A DNA stretch of 64,000 bases from Synechococcus sp. LTW-R (GTDB lineage Bacteria > Cyanobacteriota > Cyanobacteriia > PCC-6307 > Cyanobiaceae): assembly GCF_014217875.1 (NCBI RefSeq), contig NZ_CP059060.1:1-64000 (forward strand), written 5' to 3'. Made by a program: the position numbers and the translations under genes. The notes under the pieces were generated by a model, which was not told the DNA's origin, did no database searches, and saw only the letters and a list, made by a program, of their open reading frames with translations. This document shows, piece after piece, positions 44,214 to 51,608 of this stretch. Position 1 is the first letter of the stretch; each line of letters starts with the position of its first letter.

Positions 44214-45188
44214 ATGCAAAAACTTCTGATTGGTCTCTCCAAAAAACTCGCTGTCGGCCTCGGTTGCGTTGCATCCTTCACGTTCCCTGCCTCTGCACAT
44301 GGCGGAGCGGAAGGCTCTGATCTAAAGCCTGGTGAATACAAAGCCTCTCCCATCCTCACGATTGAGGGCCACGGTGGTCTGGAAAACAATCTTCAGGGCC
44401 AACCAAGGCACTACGCCATTGACGGTCTGTTTGGAACGGTCCTGGAGTGGGGCCTGAGCAACGAGGGCAGTTTTGCGATTGAGGCGGCTATCGGGCCGGC
44501 GCTGGTTTGGGGTGAAGCGGAGCACTTTTATGGTCAAGTCCATGTTCATGGGGCTGAAGAGGCGCATGAAGATGAACATGAAGACGAGGACCATGCCGAA
44601 GAAGAAGGCCATGACGATGAGGTCGTGACATCGGCTAGCCCTTGGAGACGTACGGATATCAAGGGCTATCTCTCTGCTCGCTACCAGCCGAACAAAAATT
44701 TAAGCATTCAGGCCACCTACAAGCCCTACTACATCACACGTACGCAAGACGAAGATAAGCTTGGTCTTCGCAACGAAGTGCAGGCTGGTGCTACATACGC
44801 ATTTGGCGATGGTGACGTCAACTTCGCCCTTGGAGATGGCTTGGAAAATATTGTTGACGGCATTTTTGTGTCTGCCTACAACAACACCGGTTGGGACAGC
44901 GATGGGACCTATCTGGGTAACTACACCGACACCTGGGCTGGGTTTGGCTTTAATTACGACAAGCTCAATGTGACTCTCTCGGGCGGTCCTCGCTTTTACA
45001 CCCCTGGTAGCTACGCCAACCTCCCCCAGCGCACGGACTGGGGTGGTGAGATCGAATTCGAGTACCCGATCGCTGAGAACGTTGTTGCCTTTGCCCATTG
45101 GGAAGCGATATACAGCTCTCAAAATGGAGAAGGTTGGGGTGTCGGGTTCCAGCACCACATCGGCACGGGTGTCAGTTTCCGCTTCTAA
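44214..45188 (+). CDS. Outer-membrane beta-barrel protein with His/Asp/Glu-rich loop, candidate zinc-linked porin
   Basis: The protein has 324 residues. A Sec signal peptide ends FPASA (about residue 28), and the mature chain opens with HGG. Alternating hydrophobic strands ending in aromatic residues, and a final Phe (GTGVSFRF), indicate an outer-membrane barrel. Residues 102-137 form an insert dominated by His, Asp and Glu (AEHFYGQVHVHGAEEAHEDE and onward), which should lie in an external or periplasmic loop and bind metal. The gene sits between znuA and znuC on the same strand, so metal passage or capture at the outer membrane is a strong inference. I do not know a named family. GC content is low relative to neighbours. 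Confidence 0.82.
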   Translation: MQKLLIGLSKKLAVGLGCVASFTFPASAHGGAEGSDLKPGEYKASPILTIEGHGGLENNLQGQPRHYAIDGLFGTVLEWGLSNEGSFAIEAAIGPALVWGEAEHFYGQVHVHGAEEAHEDEHEDEDHAEEEGHDDEVVTSASPWRRTDIKGYLSARYQPNKNLSIQATYKPYYITRTQDEDKLGLRNEVQAGATYAFGDGDVNFALGDGLENIVDGIFVSAYNNTGWDSDGTYLGNYTDTWAGFGFNYDKLNVTLSGGPRFYTPGSYANLPQRTDWGGEIEFEYPIAENVVAFAHWEAIYSSQNGEGWGVGFQHHIGTGVSFRF

Positions 45189-45237
45189 GGCGTAGCGCTG
45201 AGATCCGTCTAGCGTGAACTGACTACTCCGAAACGCT

Positions 45238-45930
45238 TTGCTTCGCGTCCGCAACCTCTGCGTCCATCGCGGTCAGCAATTGGTCTTGGACCATCTCTCC
45301 TTTCAGATCAACCAAGGCTCCTTAGTCGCCTTGGTTGGCCCGAATGGAGCAGGAAAAACCACTCTGCTTCATGCCCTCGAGGCCCAGTTACCGGTGACCT
45401 CAGGTTCCATGGAATTGGCTGGTTCTCCGTTAACACCACCCCTAGCTCGCAGCCAGATCGCCCTAATGCCCCAGCGGGGAACTATCGATTGGAGCTTCCC
45501 CATCACGGTCCAGGACTTGGTCTCCCTGGGACGGATGTCTGGCCGTCGACCAGGCTGTTGCGACGTTGATGCGGCGCTGCAACGGGTTGGTCTTGCTGGA
45601 TTGGGTAGGCGTCGATTGGATGAACTCTCAGGCGGTCAGCAGCAACGTGCTCTTTTGGCCCGAACGTTGTTGCAGCCGGCAAATCTCTTGCTTCTCGATG
45701 AGCCCTGTGCCGCGATTGACCCTCCCTCTCGCACCAACCTGTTGCAGGTGATGCGTCAACTCTGCGATTCAGGCTTGACCCTCGTCGTCAGTAGTCACGA
45801 CTGGGGCAGTGACCTGGATCGTTACGATCAGGTGCTCGTGTTGGATCGTGCCCTGCTGGCTCAAGGGCCTCCTGAGACGGTCCGGCGCTCATTGGGTGAT
45901 TTGAGAGTCGGCCACGACTGCTGTGGTTAG
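45238..45930 (+). CDS. znuC: Zinc ABC transporter ATP-binding protein
   Basis: The protein has 230 residues. Walker A GPNGAGKT is at 34-41, a Q-loop lies in ALMPQRG, the signature LSGGQQQR is at 130-137, and Walker B LLLLDEP at 150-156 is followed by the H-loop VVSSHDWG. Sequence and context place it in the ZnuC/MntB-type metal ABC group. The start is TTG 45238, 49 bases after the barrel gene. Its stop overlaps the zur stop by 4 bases, because zur lies on the opposite strand between znuC and znuB. Confidence 0.92.
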   Translation: MLRVRNLCVHRGQQLVLDHLSFQINQGSLVALVGPNGAGKTTLLHALEAQLPVTSGSMELAGSPLTPPLARSQIALMPQRGTIDWSFPITVQDLVSLGRMSGRRPGCCDVDAALQRVGLAGLGRRRLDELSGGQQQRALLARTLLQPANLLLLDEPCAAIDPPSRTNLLQVMRQLCDSGLTLVVSSHDWGSDLDRYDQVLVLDRALLAQGPPETVRRSLGDLRVGHDCCG

Positions 45931-46328
45931 TGACTTGGCCGGGACTTGCACTGCTCGCACAGGCCAAAAAACTCCAGGGTGTGGAAGAGCAGTGCGAACC
46001 CCTGGCTGTCTTCCGTCTCGAGGTCGACATGATGCACAGGGCAGCGCTTGAGCACAGCCGTTGTGCCGCAGTCAACGCAGGTGATGTGGTGTTCGTCTCG
46101 CCCCAACGGGGCAAACAGAGCTTCGCCGCTGGGGAGATGTCTGCAGCGGATCTGTCCCCGTTGCTGCAGTTGGCGCAGGTGTCGGTAGACCGTGGCCAGT
46201 CCCATCGGACTGTTGCTGGCCCGCAGACGAGCGTGCAAGTCCTGCCCGGACAGCTCTTGGTTGGCCTCCTCCAAGTGCTGGATGATCAGCTGTTGCCGCT
46301 CGCTAATGCCAGCAACCTGGGAGGGCAT
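45927..46328 (-). CDS. zur: Fur family regulator, probable zinc repressor Zur
   Basis: The protein has 133 residues. The winged helix is at about 8-65 (GLATVYRHLRQL), with structural zinc cysteines C84/C87 and C124/C127, and HH at 80-81 plus CPVHH at 96-100 as sensory-site ligands. Compared with the longer Fur-type protein at 40587, its genomic position between znuC and znuB identifies it as Zur. It would repress the znu genes, and probably the CobW gene, when zinc is sufficient. It is divergent from znuB across only 32 bases, in which I see no clear operator. Confidence 0.92.
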   Translation of the reverse strand: MPSQVAGISERQQLIIQHLEEANQELSGQDLHARLRASNSPMGLATVYRHLRQLQQRGQIRCRHLPSGEALFAPLGRDEHHITCVDCGTTAVLKRCPVHHVDLETEDSQGFALLFHTLEFFGLCEQCKSRPSH

Positions 46329-46360
46329 GCGCTTCCGCCTTGGACGTAATTCCAGATCCT

Positions 46361-47152
46361 ATGGCTGACTCTTGGTGGCTCACACCCTTCGCGATCGCCC
46401 TGGTGGTGGGCATGCTCTGTCCCTTGGCGGGAACGGCACTGTTGATGCAGCGCCGGCTCTTTCAGGTCAATTTGATTTCCCATGCGGTGCTGCCTGGGCT
46501 GGCCATCGCCCTCTTTTGGGGCATTGAACCGGGACTGGGTGGATTGATTAGCGGGGTGTTGTTTGCCTTGGTGGCCGAGCGGATGACCAGCGCTCTTCCC
46601 CAGGGGGATCGCAACCGGGAGGCCGTCCTGAATTCGGTCTTGGCCGGATCGCTGGGCCTTGGCGTTCTGCTCATTCCCTTGTTGGGGATTCGGGTGGATC
46701 TCGAGGCTGTGCTGTTTGGGGACCTCCTGGCCGCGGGTCCCCGTGAGCTGATCCAAAGCCTCGTGGCCTTCGCCGTGATCGTGATGCTCTTGACGCTTCG
46801 CTACCGGCAGTACGTCTATCTCGGGGTCGACCCTGTGGGCGCCCAGGCCGCTGGTTTGCGGGTGAATTCCCTGCGTTTCTTGCTGACGCTCGTGGCCGCG
46901 GTGGCGGTCGTGAGCGCGGTGAGCGCCGTTGGCATTGTGTTGGTGGTGAGTCTCATGGCGGCGCCGGCCCTCTTGGCGATGCCCAAGGCCAGGAGTCTCC
47001 GGCAGGCCCTGTTGCGCTCAGCCCTTTGGGGATTGCTGATCTCCGGCGCTGGTTTCGTTGTTGCGGTGCAACCTGCGATCAACCTTCCCCCCGGGCCCGT
47101 GATTGGGGTTGTGTGCATGGCAACCCTGCCCTTGCAGTTATTGCGCCGGTAG
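46361..47152 (+). CDS. znuB: Zinc ABC transporter membrane subunit
   Basis: This 263-residue ABC-3 family permease has about eight hydrophobic helices. Typical blocks are MLCPLAGTALLMQRRLFQVN at the start, HAVLPGLAIALFWG, and the cytoplasmic coupling region GVDPVGAQAAGLRVNSLRF. It forms the membrane channel with ZnuC and ZnuA. ATG 46361 is preferred to the in-frame TTG at 46340. The gene is separated from znuC by zur on the opposite strand, so it needs its own promoter or long read-through. Its 3' end overlaps the convergent gene at 47138 by 15 bases. Confidence 0.92.
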   Translation: MADSWWLTPFAIALVVGMLCPLAGTALLMQRRLFQVNLISHAVLPGLAIALFWGIEPGLGGLISGVLFALVAERMTSALPQGDRNREAVLNSVLAGSLGLGVLLIPLLGIRVDLEAVLFGDLLAAGPRELIQSLVAFAVIVMLLTLRYRQYVYLGVDPVGAQAAGLRVNSLRFLLTLVAAVAVVSAVSAVGIVLVVSLMAAPALLAMPKARSLRQALLRSALWGLLISGAGFVVAVQPAINLPPGPVIGVVCMATLPLQLLRR

Positions 47153-48451
47153 CCAAAAAGCCTGCTTGATCGGTTTGTCCAGGACCTTCAACGCCAAGGT
47201 GGAGGCCTGAAGCTCTGCCGCACGCCCCAGTGACTCCTTGGGATTGCGCAGGGCCAGCAGCAGCACATCTCGGGTGGGATCCAAGGCAAAGCCACTGCGC
47301 ATTTCCAGTTCCCATCCTTTGAGTTCGCGCTGGGTTTGGACGACGCCCGATCGGTTCATCACTACGACGCGCGGGGTTTGGCTGTTGGTCGCTTGGTCCC
47401 AGTGGGTCAGCAAGAGCCAGATGCGTTCCCCGCTGCGTTCGCAGGCCGTTCCCATCACGGCATCCAGGCCAATCCAGAGCTGCTTGGGGGGTTGCCCGGG
47501 CTCCAGCAGTTCAACGGATTGGCGGTAGTCCGGCCATCGCCGCGTCAGTAACGCTCGGCCCCCCGTTGGACAAACACTGCTCAGGTCGCGGCTCCCCGGC
47601 AGGAACTGCCGTCGCGGTGGGTGGCCCGGGAGGTTGCTCAGCACCAGGCCATCGGCCTCGGGCGCAATCAGTGCTCCGCCTCCCGGAAGCAGCTGAGCCG
47701 TTCCTGAGGCGTCCAGATCGAGGCGCCTGCGTTGCCCATTGGCTTGGATCAACGACGTGAATGAGCGGGCGAACCCTGGAGCTCCCCACTGAATCAACAG
47801 ATCGCCTTTTCTGTTGCTGCTGAAGTGGCTGAAGGTCAGTGGACTCTCGAGCAGTCGCTTGATTCCCTTCACGACAAGGGATTGGGGCTTGGACGCAAAG
47901 GTGGCCTGTTGATCGAGTTCAAGCAGCCAGGTCTCTTCAGTGCGCCCGCCACTGGTGCTGAAGGCAATTCCCGCTCCATTGCCGAGGGGCTCCACGGAGG
48001 TGATGGGGCCGTTGGCTTCGCTCAGGAGTCTCCAGTGGCCATCGCGTCCAAGGAGCTCGAGTTGGTCCCCTTGGGGGCCAGGACTGACGACCACCAGCCA
48101 GGGCCTGGGATCCCACCAGAACTGTTGTTGAGCGAGAGCAACACCGCGTTGATCGGCTCCCCCCAGGACGACCTTCAAGGGGGCTGTGATGGTTTGTCCT
48201 GGATCCAGCAACAGGCGCAGAAGATTGCCGCTGCCCAGCCATTGGTGGGTCAGCGCCGGCTCCAGCTGGCTCGTCTTGGCCACGCTGGCTCGCTCCATGG
48301 GCCGGCTGAATTTCGCGCTGAGCGCTGCAGGTCCAGAGGTGACGGTGCTGGATTCCAACCGGCGGAGTTGGGGCGGCCTCTGCAGCAGAACCTGTTGCTG
48401 CAGTGCGGATAGGGCCAGTCCAGCCGCCAGGAACCAGCGCAGTTGTCTCAT
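47138..48451 (-). CDS. Exported Ig-like/propeller-like hypothetical protein linked to the permease pair
   Basis: The protein has 437 residues. An N-terminal signal or anchor helix (RWFLAAGLALSALQQQVLL) is followed by a short bacterial Ig-like (SbsA/Big_5-type) stretch, AKFSRPMERASVAKTSQ to LLLDPGQTI. After this come about 330 residues of repeated beta units (HWRLLSEANGPITSVEPL, GDLLIQWGAPG, ALLTRRWPDYRQSVELLEPG), which look like a beta-propeller. It is probably periplasmic. Its ATG overlaps the stop of the TIGR03943 gene (ATGA), so it belongs to that operon. I know no named family. Confidence 0.72.
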   Translation of the reverse strand: MRQLRWFLAAGLALSALQQQVLLQRPPQLRRLESSTVTSGPAALSAKFSRPMERASVAKTSQLEPALTHQWLGSGNLLRLLLDPGQTITAPLKVVLGGADQRGVALAQQQFWWDPRPWLVVVSPGPQGDQLELLGRDGHWRLLSEANGPITSVEPLGNGAGIAFSTSGGRTEETWLLELDQQATFASKPQSLVVKGIKRLLESPLTFSHFSSNRKGDLLIQWGAPGFARSFTSLIQANGQRRRLDLDASGTAQLLPGGGALIAPEADGLVLSNLPGHPPRRQFLPGSRDLSSVCPTGGRALLTRRWPDYRQSVELLEPGQPPKQLWIGLDAVMGTACERSGERIWLLLTHWDQATNSQTPRVVVMNRSGVVQTQRELKGWELEMRSGFALDPTRDVLLLALRNPKESLGRAAELQASTLALKVLDKPIKQAFWLPAQ

Positions 48452-49131
48452 GGTTCGAGGGGTTGCTCGGGCCGTGGGATCGATCGGATCTCCTCGGCGA
48501 GCACGATGCTCTGACTCGATCCACTGGTGGTGGTCTCCACGGCCATTTGGCCGCGGATCGAGAGCCAGGTGTCGCGTTGGGGTTTGTAGTCCTCCGGCCA
48601 CCGAATGGGAAGGCCAATCGGAGTGGCATCCGCCAGGCAGCAGCGCACCGTCAGGCGACCCAATTGGGGGCGGCCCCCGTTCGGGGTGTACACGAAGCCG
48701 CTGATGTTGACGGGATCACCGACATAGAGCTGGGGGTCGGGTTGGCTGCGCAATAACCGCACCCAATCGGTCAAGGTCCGCTGCGAGGGGGGGAGGACAA
48801 ATTCCAGCTCCGACGTCCCATTGAAGGCCTCACTGCGACTGGCGGCGAGATCGCTGAAGGACGGATTCGGTGGTGCCAAGAGAACCGCGATAGCCATCGC
48901 GCTGCTGAACAGCCAGGCCCGTTGGGTTTGGACGGACTCACGCCCTGCGGCGGGCTGAAGCCATTGCTGAAGGGCCAGGGCCAAGAGGGCGACACCGCAG
49001 ATCCCCACCAGGGGATGGAAGGCGCCCCTCAGCAGAAGGTCCAGGCGCCCGCTCAGGGTGCTCAGCACTAGGGCGGCTCCCCAGAGTCCCAAGGTCAGCG
49101 GGCGGATCAGAGCAGCCAAAGGTTGACCCAT
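48448..49131 (-). CDS. TIGR03943/DUF1980 (YcgQ-like) membrane protein, permease partner
   Basis: The protein has 227 residues. Three hydrophobic helices in the first 110 residues or so are followed by a soluble domain with VGDPVNISGFVYTPNGGRPQ, LTVRCCLADATPIGLPIR and WLSIRGQM. This matches the COG3689/TIGR03943 family, regularly encoded beside a COG0701 permease, as here. The CC pair in RCCLADA is a possible metal site. The pair has been connected with zinc/Zur regulons in other bacteria (recalled, not checked). It overlaps the permease gene by 25 bases. Confidence 0.85.
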   Translation of the reverse strand: MGQPLAALIRPLTLGLWGAALVLSTLSGRLDLLLRGAFHPLVGICGVALLALALQQWLQPAAGRESVQTQRAWLFSSAMAIAVLLAPPNPSFSDLAASRSEAFNGTSELEFVLPPSQRTLTDWVRLLRSQPDPQLYVGDPVNISGFVYTPNGGRPQLGRLTVRCCLADATPIGLPIRWPEDYKPQRDTWLSIRGQMAVETTTSGSSQSIVLAEEIRSIPRPEQPLEP

Positions 49132-50063
49132 TGCCCCAGTAGCAACACAACAACACTGGCTCCAATCGCGGTGATCGCGATCGCTTTGGGCCGCATGATC
49201 ACCCCAAATAACCCCAGCAATTTGAGGTCCACCACCGGCCCCAGCACCAGAAAGGCCAGCAGCGCGCCCGGTGTGATTTGAGCGGCGAAGCCCAGCGCCA
49301 GAAAGGCGTCCACGCTTGAGCACACCGAAATCACCACCGCCATCAACATCAAGCTGAGGATTGAGAGGGTCGGTGCTCCTCCGACCGCCAGCAGCCAGCT
49401 GCGAGGCAGAAGGGTTTGGACGGTGGCGGCGATCAAGCTGCCCAGGATCAGCAACACCGCCAGGTTGAGAAACTCCCTCGTGCTGTGCTCGAGAACCGTC
49501 CTCAGGCTGGGCCGACTGGGCTCGGCTCGAGGGGGCGGGGGTGTGCCAAGAACGCCACTTTTGCGCTCCAGCAGGCTGGCTTCCTCGAGCGGCTGGCTGA
49601 GCCGGCGCTCCGCCAGGAGGCTCCTTTCCAGCAGTTGCCCCTCGGGCAGCCGCTGCAGCACGCCTGAGAGGACCACGGCCACCAAGAGGGCGCCGAGGGG
49701 GCGAGCGGCGATCAACCAGGGCTGATCGGGGAAGGCCGCCCAGGTGCTGGCCAACACGATGGGGTTCAGGACCGGGGCCGCGAACAAAAAGCCCAGTGCC
49801 GAGCCCATCGAAGCGCCGCCCGCGAGCAGCCGCCGGGCGACAGGGACATTGCCGCATTCGCAGGCTGGCAGGGCAAAGCCCAGGCCGGCACCGCTGAGGG
49901 GCGCCAAGATTGGCTGGTCCGGCAGGCGCTGCAGCCAACGGCCACCCGGCGCGATCCAGCGCGCCAAGCCGGCAATGAGGACCCCAATGAAGAGAAAGGG
50001 CAGGGCCTCAATCAGAAGCCCTTGGAAGATCGCCCAAATCGTCGCGATTCGAGCCAAGGGCAC
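49107..50063 (-). CDS. COG0701/DUF318 permease
   Basis: This 318-residue permease has about eight to ten helices in two related halves. The first half contains ALPACECGNVPVARRLLAGG, the Cys-x-Cys-Gly motif of this permease group; the second contains ISVCSSVDAFLALGFAAQ, with CSS at the equivalent site. The loop between them (about 150-190) is charged. The motif and the TIGR03943 neighbour suggest a metal- or metalloid-related transporter, with direction unknown. The start is GTG 50063. It heads a three-gene operon running to 47138, facing the znu genes. Confidence 0.87.
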   Translation of the reverse strand: MPLARIATIWAIFQGLLIEALPFLFIGVLIAGLARWIAPGGRWLQRLPDQPILAPLSGAGLGFALPACECGNVPVARRLLAGGASMGSALGFLFAAPVLNPIVLASTWAAFPDQPWLIAARPLGALLVAVVLSGVLQRLPEGQLLERSLLAERRLSQPLEEASLLERKSGVLGTPPPPRAEPSRPSLRTVLEHSTREFLNLAVLLILGSLIAATVQTLLPRSWLLAVGGAPTLSILSLMLMAVVISVCSSVDAFLALGFAAQITPGALLAFLVLGPVVDLKLLGLFGVIMRPKAIAITAIGASVVVLLLGQWVNLWLL

Positions 50064-50081
50064 TCGCTAGGTCGGGAGCCC

Positions 50082-50540
50082 TCAGTCTCGCCCCATCAGC
50101 GCGGCGGGGGAACCACCTGTGCCCTGGCTTGCCGTGGACGGAGGGGCGGGGTCTTGGGCGACCTCGCTGTAGAAGCTCGTATCCAGGTTGCTCAGTAAAT
50201 AAGGACGGTTGGTCTCGAAGTGCAGGTGGGGGCCGGTGGTCCAGGCGCCGGTGTTCCCGCAAAGCCCGATCAGGTCACCCCGCTTGTATTTGCCCGGGGC
50301 CTGGGTGCTGTGCAGGTGGCTGTAGCTGGTTTCGAGGCCGTTGTTGCCCACCAGCACCACGGTGTTGCCGTGGGTGTGGCTGCGGACCACGGAGGCCACA
50401 CCGTCATGGGCCGCGCGCACCGGAGTGCCAACGGCGCAGGCAATGTCCAAGGCCGGATGCTCAGCGTGGGCGTCTTGGGTCACAACCCCTGGCATGGGAT
50501 TGAGCAACTGCAGTGCTGGAACCAGGAGTGCAACGGGCAA
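50082..50540 (-). CDS. M23 (LytM-type) peptidase domain protein
   Basis: The protein has at least 152 residues. The M23 zinc site is complete: HPALDIACAVGTPV gives the HxxxD pair and GPHLHFET the HxH motif, with SYSHLHS between. It would cleave peptidoglycan cross-links in the periplasm. From TTG 50540 the N-terminus is hydrophobic but lacks basic residues. In-frame codons upstream, back to an ATT near 50570, would add RFRFRES and complete a signal peptide, so an unusual ATT start is possible. The gene ends 18 bases before the permease operon. Confidence 0.85.
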   Translation of the reverse strand: MPVALLVPALQLLNPMPGVVTQDAHAEHPALDIACAVGTPVRAAHDGVASVVRSHTHGNTVVLVGNNGLETSYSHLHSTQAPGKYKRGDLIGLCGNTGAWTTGPHLHFETNRPYLLSNLDTSFYSEVAQDPAPPSTASQGTGGSPAALMGRD

Positions 50541-50546
50541 GAAAAA

Positions 50547-50566
50547 GCTTTCGCGAAATCGAAAGC
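50547..50566. promoter_or_regulatory. Perfect inverted repeat at the M23 peptidase start
   Basis: GCTTTCG (50547-50553) and CGAAAGC (50560-50566) flank CGAAAT. It is either an operator or mRNA hairpin just upstream of the TTG start, or part of the coding sequence if translation begins at the ATT near 50570. Confidence 0.4.
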
Positions 50567-50623
50567 GAATCTTAAGTTACGACCCCTGAGACTTGAATGT
50601 CGCCTATGCGACAGGATTGGGTC

Positions 50624-51049
50624 TCAATCGGGATGGCTGTTGCAGGGCATCCAGCCAGAGCCCATCCGATGGGCGCCGCTGCAGCCGAGGGTTCGGGCTT
50701 GATCGAGGGCCTCCTGCTGGCTGGGATAGAGCGTGAGTGTCTTGGCTTCCGGCCGGTGGACGTGGGCCTGGCTGGGGTCTGGGCTCCACGTCCAAAGCCC
50801 CATCGCGTTCAGTCCAGCGACGGCAACGCCCATGCCGACAAGGCAGGCATTGAGCACGCCCATGCCGACAACCCCCAGGCTCACCACGCCCATGGGCACC
50901 ACGCCAATGCTCACCACCCCCATGGGCACGATGCCGATGGAGACGATCCCCAGCGGCGCATAGCCAATCGCCACGCGTTTGGGCGGGGCCGAACAGCTCG
51001 AAGCGATGAAGGTCTGGGTCTCGGCCTGACGTTCAGGACTGCGGACCAT
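50624..51049 (-). CDS. Gly-every-fifth-residue repeat protein with C-terminal DUF3721-like Cys/His motif
   Basis: The protein has 141 residues. From residue 29 to 84 a glycine falls at every fifth position (29, 34, 39, 44, 49, 54, 59, 64, 74, 79, 84), within units such as PMGVV and SIGVV; only position 69 (Cys) breaks the register. The DNA shows the same 15-base periodicity. The segment is very hydrophobic and could be a pentapeptide solenoid or membrane-embedded. Residues 105-139 (LTLYPSQQEALDQARTLG, then CSGAH and MPCNSH) match the small cyanobacterial DUF3721 predicted metal-binding domain, with C123, H127, C136 and H139 as ligands. It neighbours the zinc cluster. Confidence 0.75.
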   Translation of the reverse strand: MVRSPERQAETQTFIASSCSAPPKRVAIGYAPLGIVSIGIVPMGVVSIGVVPMGVVSLGVVGMGVLNACLVGMGVAVAGLNAMGLWTWSPDPSQAHVHRPEAKTLTLYPSQQEALDQARTLGCSGAHRMGSGWMPCNSHPD

Positions 51050-51086
51050 GGCGCTCCTGCGAACGCGCCATTCTGCTGCCAATGAA

Positions 51087-51563
51087 TCAGTTGGCCTGCG
51101 CTTTGTTGCTAAACCACGTCGGGACGGCGCTGTAACAAGCCGCGTTCTTCTCGTTCTCCCGGGCTTCCACCTTCCAGCAGCAGCTGCGGCCGCCATCACG
51201 GGTCCTCAGCAGCGTGTTGGCCCAGTCCCAGACCAGGGCGGCACTGGCTTCCATCCCGACGTTGTCCATCACCCGCAGATCCAGGGCCCCCTGTGCGTGG
51301 AGGCTCTGCCACTGCTCCAGCAGCGGGTCGTCGGCGTTGACCAAAAACGTGTGGTCAAACTGCTGTCTGAGGCGTTGCTCCAGCTCGCTGAGACTGGAGA
51401 AATCCACCACAAAGCCGTTCTCGTCGAGCTCCTCGGCTTGGAACCAGAAGCAAAAACTGCGGCTGTAACCGTGCACAAAACGGCAATGGCCGGCGTGTCG
51501 CCACTGACGGTGGCAACAGGGATAGCCGCTAAAGGTTTTGCTGCAGGTGTAGGCGGCGGTCAT
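51087..51563 (-). CDS. 6-carboxytetrahydropterin synthase-like (QueD/PTPS family) protein
   Basis: The protein has 158 residues. The T-fold start TCSKTFSGYPCCHRQWRHAG and the metal site GHCRFVHGYSRSF are clear, followed by DENGFVVDFSSL and DPLLEQWQSL. In QueD the zinc motif is usually HGH; here it is HGY, with additional His and Cys residues upstream, so this is a divergent paralogue. It could make the queuosine/7-deazaguanine precursor or another pterin. Paralogues of zinc enzymes are often placed near Zur-controlled genes, but no operator is visible here. Confidence 0.8.
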   Translation of the reverse strand: MTAAYTCSKTFSGYPCCHRQWRHAGHCRFVHGYSRSFCFWFQAEELDENGFVVDFSSLSELEQRLRQQFDHTFLVNADDPLLEQWQSLHAQGALDLRVMDNVGMEASAALVWDWANTLLRTRDGGRSCCWKVEARENEKNAACYSAVPTWFSNKAQAN

Positions 51564-51608
51564 CCCCGGTGAATCTTGGATGTGGGTCTTGAGGGAGGAT
51601 CGGGGTAG

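Noticed and set aside
49132-49938. Long N-terminal extension of the TIGR03943 gene
   Set aside because: It runs through the permease gene in another frame and has Pro/Arg/Ala-rich shadow composition. The membrane protein starts properly at 49131.
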